64,000 nucleotides of DNA from Hydractinia symbiolongicarpus (lineage: Eukaryota; Cnidaria; Hydrozoa; Anthoathecata; Hydractiniidae), in contig NC_079877.1 in NCBI RefSeq assembly GCF_029227915.1, positions 5,148,001 to 5,212,000 of the forward strand, written 5' to 3'. Below, in pieces: positions 59,265-64,000 of this stretch (positions within the stretch are counted from its first letter, which is position 1; every line of letters begins with the position of its first letter). The notes under the pieces are model-generated. The model was not told the DNA's origin. It made no database searches and saw only the letters and a program-made list of their open reading frames with translations. A program made the translations under genes and the position numbers.

Positions 59265-61294
59265 ACGATTTTTTAATTCATTTTTTCACCACTAAAACGC
59301 ATGAGACTTGTAGTTTTCAAAAATGTTTTCATTTTTGATGAGACGCTGAATAAAAGAAGTTTAATCGCCGGCAAACGAAAACCTGCGATTTCCCGTAAAT
59401 CCTGGACTCGGCCCGTATAGTCAAAAGTATACAAAGAAAGTACCCAGGGAGTAAACTCATTTCCCAAACGATTTTTTAAATTATTATTTCACCACTAAAG
59501 CCCATGAGATTTGTAGTTTTTAAAAATGTTTTCATTTTTGATTGGACGCTGAATAAATGAAGTTTAATCGCCGGCAAACAAAAACCCGCGATTTCCCGTA
59601 AATCCCGGACTCGGCCCGTATAGTTAAAAGTATACAAGGAAAGTACCCAGTGAGTAAACTCATTTCCCGAACGAATTTTTAAATTATTTTTTCACCACTA
59701 AAACGTATGAGACTTGTAGTTTTCAAAAATATTTTCATTTTTGATAAGACGCTGAATAAAAGAAGTTTAATCGCCGGCAAACGAAAACCTGCGATTTCCC
59801 GTAAATCCCGGACTCGGCCCGTATAGTCAAAAGTATACAAAGAAAGTACCAAGGGTGTAAACTCATTTCCCGAACGATTTTTTAAATTATTTTTTCACCA
59901 CTAAAACGCATGAGACTTGTAGTTTTCAAAAATGTTTTCATTTTTGATGAGACGCTGAATAAAAGAAGTTTAATCGCCTGCAAACGAAAACCTGCGATTT
60001 CCCGTAAATCCCGGACTCGGCCCGTATAGTCAAAAGTATACAAAGAAAGTACCCAGTGAGTAAACTCATTTCCCAAACGACTTTTTAAATTATTATTTCA
60101 CCACTAAAGCCCATGAGACTTGTAGTTTTTAAAAATGTTTTTATTTTTGATGAGACGCTGAGTAAAAGAAGTTTAATCGCCGGCAAACGAAAACCAGCGA
60201 TTTCCCGTAAATCCCGAACTCGGCCCGTATAGTCAAAAGTATACAAGGAAAGTACCCAGTGAGTAAACTTATTTCCCGAACGAATTTTTAAATTATTTTT
60301 TTACCACTAAAACGCATGAGACTTGTAGTTTTCAGAAATGTTTTCATTTTTGATGAGACGCTGAATAAAAGAAGTTTAATCGCCGGCAAACGAAAACCCG
60401 CGACTTCCCGTAAATCCCGGGCTTGGCCCGTATAGTCCAAAGTATACAAAGATAGTACCCAGGGAGTAAACTCATTTCCCGAACGATTTTTTAATTCATT
60501 TTTTCACCACTAAATCGCATGAGACTTGTAGTTTTCAAAAATGTTTTCATTTTTGATGAGACGCTGAATAAAAGAAGTTTAATCGCCTGCAAACGAAAAC
60601 CTGCGATTTCCCGTAAATCCCGGACTCGGCCCGTATAGTCAAAAGTATACAAAGAAAGTACCCAGGGAGTAAACTCATTTCCCAAACGACTTTTTAAATT
60701 ATTATTTCACCACTAAAGCCCATGAGACTTGTAGTTTTTAAAAATGTTTTCATTTTTGATGAGACGCTGAGTAAAAGAAGTTTAATCGCCGGCAAACGAA
60801 AACCCGCGATTTCCCGTAAATCCCGAACTCGGCCCGTATAGTCAAAAGTATACAAGGAAAGTACCCAGTGAGTAAACTCATTTCCCGAACGAATTTTTAA
60901 ATTATTTTTTTACCACTAAAACGCATGAGACTTGTAGTTTTCAGAAATGTTTTCATTTTTGATGAGACGCTGAATAAAAGAAGTTTAATCGCCGGCAAAC
61001 GAAAACCCGCGACTTCCCGTAAATCCCGGGCTTGGCCCGTATAGTCCAAAGTATACAAAGATAGTACCCAGGGAGTAAAGTCATTTCCCGAACGATTTTT
61101 TAATTCATTTTTTCACCACTAAATCGCATGAGACATGTAGTTTTCAGAAATGTTTTCATTTTTGATGAGACGCTTAATGAAAGTGGTTTAATCGCCGGCG
61201 AACGAAAACCCGCGATTTCCCGTAAATCCCGGGCTTGGCCCGTATAGTCGAATGTATACAAAGAAAGTACCCTGTGAGTAAACTCATTTCCAAA
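59265..61294 (+). repeat. Final partial HOR copy and right boundary segment
   Basis: A W D B E (59265-60279) is followed by F, the cgcctgc chimera (60483), L (60686), F (60889) and G (61092). The last five match 33089-34104 at the left boundary of the domain. The W at 59468 has a private aataaatgaag. Confidence 0.82.
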
Positions 61295-64000
61295 ACGATT
61301 TTTTAAATTATCTTTTCACCACTAAAACGCTTGAGACTTGTAGTTTTTAAAAATGTTTTCATTTTTGATGAGACGCTAAATAAAAGAGGTTTAATCGCCG
61401 GCAAACGAAAACCCGCCATTTCCCGTAAACCCCGGACTCGGCCCGCATAGTCAAAAGTATACAAAGAAAGTACCCAGGGTGTAAACTCATTTCCCGAACG
61501 ATTTTTTAAATTACTATTTCACCACTAAAGCCCATGAGACTTGTAGTATTTAAAAATATTTTCATTTTTGATGAGACGCTGAATAAAAGAAGTTTAATCG
61601 CCGGCAAACGAAAACCCGCGACTTCCCGTAAATCCCGGGCTTGGCCCGTATAGTCAAAAGTATACAAAGAAAGTACCCTGTGAGTAAACTCATTTCCAAA
61701 ACGATTTTTTAAATTATCTTTTCACCACTAAAACGCTTGAGACTTGTAGTTTTCAAAAATGTTTTCATTTTTGATGAGACGCTAAATAAAAGAGGTTTAA
61801 TCGCCGGCAAACGAAAACCCGCCATTTTCCGTAAACCCCGGACTCGGCCCGCATAGTCAAAAGTATACAAAGAAAGTACCCAGGGTGTAAACTCATTTCC
61901 CGAACGATTTTTTAAATTATTATTTCACCACTAAAGCCCATGAGACTTGTAGTATTTAAAAATATTTTCATTTTTGATGAGACGCTGAATAAAAGAAGTT
62001 TAATCGCCGGCAAACGAAAACCCGCGACTTCCCGTAAATCCCGGGCTTGGCCCGTATAGTCAAAAGTATACAAAGATAGTACCCAGGGAGTAAACTCATT
62101 TCCCGAACGATTTTTTAATTCATTTTTTCACCACTAAAACGCATGAGACTTGTAGTTTTCAAAAATGTTTTCATTTTTGATGAGACGCTGAATAAAAGAA
62201 GTTTAATTGCCGGCAAACGAAAACCTGCGATTTCCCGTAAATCCCGGACTCGGCCCGTATAGTCAAAAGTATACAAAGAAAGTACCCAGGGAGTAAACTA
62301 ATTTCCCAAACGATTTTTTAAATTATTATTTCACCATTAAAGCCCATGAGACTTGTAGTTTTTAAAAATATTTTCATTTTTGATTAGACGCTGAATAAAA
62401 GAAGTTTAATCGCCGGCAAACGAAAACCCGCGACTTCCCGTAAATCCCGGGCTTGGCCCGTATAGTCAAAAGTATACAAAGATAGTACCCAGGGAGTAAA
62501 CTCATTTCCCGAACGATTTTTTAATTCATTTTTTCACCACTAAAACGCATGAGACTTGTAGTTTTCAAAAATGTTTTCATTTTTGATAAGACGCTGAATA
62601 AAAGAAGTTTAATCGCCGGCAAACGAAAACCTGCGATTTCCCGTAAATCCCGGACTCGGCCCGTATAGTCAAAAGTATACAAAGAAAGTACCCAGGGAGT
62701 AAACTCATTTCCCAAACGACTTTTTAAATTATTGTTTCACCACTAAAGCCCATGAGACTTGTAGTTTTTAAAAATGTTTTCATTTTTGATGAGACGCTGA
62801 GTAAAAGAAGTTTAATTGCCGGCAAGCAAAAACCTGCGATTTCCCGTAAATCCCGGACTCGGCCCGTATAGTCAAAAGTATACAAAGAAAGTACCCAGGG
62901 AGTAAACTAATTTCCCAAACGATTTTTTAAATTATTATTTCACCATTAAAGCCCATGAGACTTGTAGTTTTTAAAAATGTTTTCATTTTTGATGAGACGC
63001 TGAATAAAAGAAGTTTAATCGCCGGCAAACGAAAACCCGCGACTTCCCGTAAATCCCGGGCTTGGCCCGTATAGTCAAAAGTATACAAAGATAGTACCCA
63101 GGGAGTAAACTCATTTCCCGAACGATTTTTTAATTCATTTTTTCACCACTAAAACGCATGAGACTTGTAGTTTTCAAAAATGTTTTCATTTTTGATAAGA
63201 CGCTGAATAAAAGAAGTTTAATCGCCGGCAAACGAAAACCTGCGATTTCCCGTAAATCCCGGACTCGGCCCGTATAGTCAAAAGTATACAAAGAAAGTAC
63301 CAAGGGAGTAAGCTAATTTCCCAAACGATTTTTTAAATTATTATTTTACCACTAAAGCCCATGAGACTTGTAGTTTTTAAAAATGTTTTCATTTTTGATG
63401 AGACGCTGAATAAAAGAAGTTTAATCGCCGGCAAACGAAAACCCGCGATTTCCCGTAAATCCCGGGCTTGGCCCGTATAGTCAAAAGTATACAAAGAAAG
63501 TACCCAGGGAGTAAACTCATTTCCCGAACGATTTTTTAAATTACTTTTTCACCACTAAAGCCCATGAGACTTGTAGTATTTAAAAATATTTTCATTTTTG
63601 ATGAGACGCTGAATAAAAGAAGTTTAATCGCCGGCAAACGAAAACCCGCGACTTCCCGTAAATCCCGGGCTTGGCCCGTATAGTCAAAAGTATACAAAGA
63701 TAGTACCCAGGGAGTAAACTCATTTCCCGAACGATTTTTTAATTCATTTTTTCACCACTAAAACGCATGAGACTTGTAGTTTTCAAAAATGTTTTCATTT
63801 TTGATGAGACGCTGAATAAAAGAAGTTTAATTGCCGGCAAACGAAAACCTGCGATTTCCCGTAAATCCCGGACTCGGCCCGTATAGTCAAAAGTATACAA
63901 AGAAAGTACCCAGGGAGTAAACTAATTTCCCAAACGATTTTTTAAATTATTATTTCACCATTAAAGCCCATGAGACTTGTAGTTTTTAAAAATATTTTCA
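61295..64000 (+). repeat. Return to a/b-type monomers; truncated by window edge
   Basis: Order approximately H I' H I a b D-like L/a b D' ttttacc-monomer chimera a, then a 67 bp start of b (63934-64000). The D' at 63122 (gataagac, gtaagctaattt) and the next monomer (attattttacc) match 28827-29232 and 32075-32479. The L/a chimera (62716) has ggcaagcaaaaacc. Confidence 0.82.

Larger units (their letters stand above)
1..64000 (+). repeat. 203 bp satellite DNA array, 315 complete monomers, no genes
   Basis: The sequence repeats every 203 bp from the first base to the last, always in the same orientation. I set the monomer start at the motif acgatttttt (position 1, then 204, 407 and so on). The monomer has an A+T-rich left half (offsets 1-100) with T-tracts and a more G+C-rich centre (offsets 101-150) containing tcgccggc and tttcccg. 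Offsets 151-203 hold a gtata/tatac dyad and end in tttcccga. Base counts for 1-203 are 42 C and 34 G. Cumulative phase at the right edge is -12 bp, fully explained by six length changes. No unique sequence, transposon, reversal of orientation or real gene interrupts the array. Seen directly: period, phase and orientation. Inferred: eukaryotic centromeric or pericentromeric satellite. Family and species are not recognised. Confidence 0.98.

Noticed and set aside
1-64000. CRISPR array or prokaryotic repeat system
   Set aside because: There are no unique spacers between short repeats. The whole 203 bp unit repeats, and no cas-like or other gene is present.

Overview
The whole 64 kb is one uninterrupted head-to-tail satellite DNA array. 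The monomer is 203 bp and about 37% G+C. There are 315 complete monomers in one orientation, plus a 67 bp start of a 316th at the right edge. I see no protein-coding gene, RNA gene, transposon, CRISPR array or unique sequence. The window points to a eukaryotic chromosome, most likely centromeric or pericentromeric heterochromatin. I do not recognise the satellite family and cannot name the species.

Monomer length is very stable. Spacing of diagnostic motifs shows a net length change at only six places: one -1, four +1 and one -15. Monomers fall into about 15 recurrent sequence types; a hand comparison of two of them, A and H, gives 13 differences in 203. I use local labels: a, b, G, H, I, K, L, M, N, A, W, D, B, E, F1, F2, J and X. 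Copies of the same type in neighbouring higher-order units are almost identical (two differences in 203 for one pair of A monomers).

Layout. 1-6090: G-H-I-K-L mixtures with five-monomer periodicity. 6091-16037: a/b dimers (406 bp), including seven dimers in a row at 9339-12180, alternating with M-N-L-G-H-I-K runs. 16038-24157: mixed runs with 7-monomer and 4-monomer duplications. 24158-33291: 11/12-monomer and roughly 14-monomer duplications in which the A-W-D-B-E types appear. 33292-61294: a higher-order repeat (HOR) domain whose basic unit is 15 monomers (A W D B E F1 F2 G H I' J F2' G H I, 3045 bp). It occurs as 15-, 16- and 22-monomer versions, with 6-monomer and 8-monomer condensed versions between them. 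61295-64000: a return to a/b-type monomers.

The array is built by repeated recombination between monomers. At most structural junctions one monomer has the left half of one type and the right half of another, as expected for in-register unequal exchange. One junction (49331-49518) is different. It has lost 15 bp and gained a perfect 24 bp palindrome exactly where a six-monomer duplication joins, the signature of a fold-back template switch. I consider it the most interesting single site here.

There are no genes to work together. The recurrent ~64-codon open frames are by-products of the repeat (see rejected items). All type assignments and unit counts were made by eye and should be confirmed by dot plot and monomer clustering.
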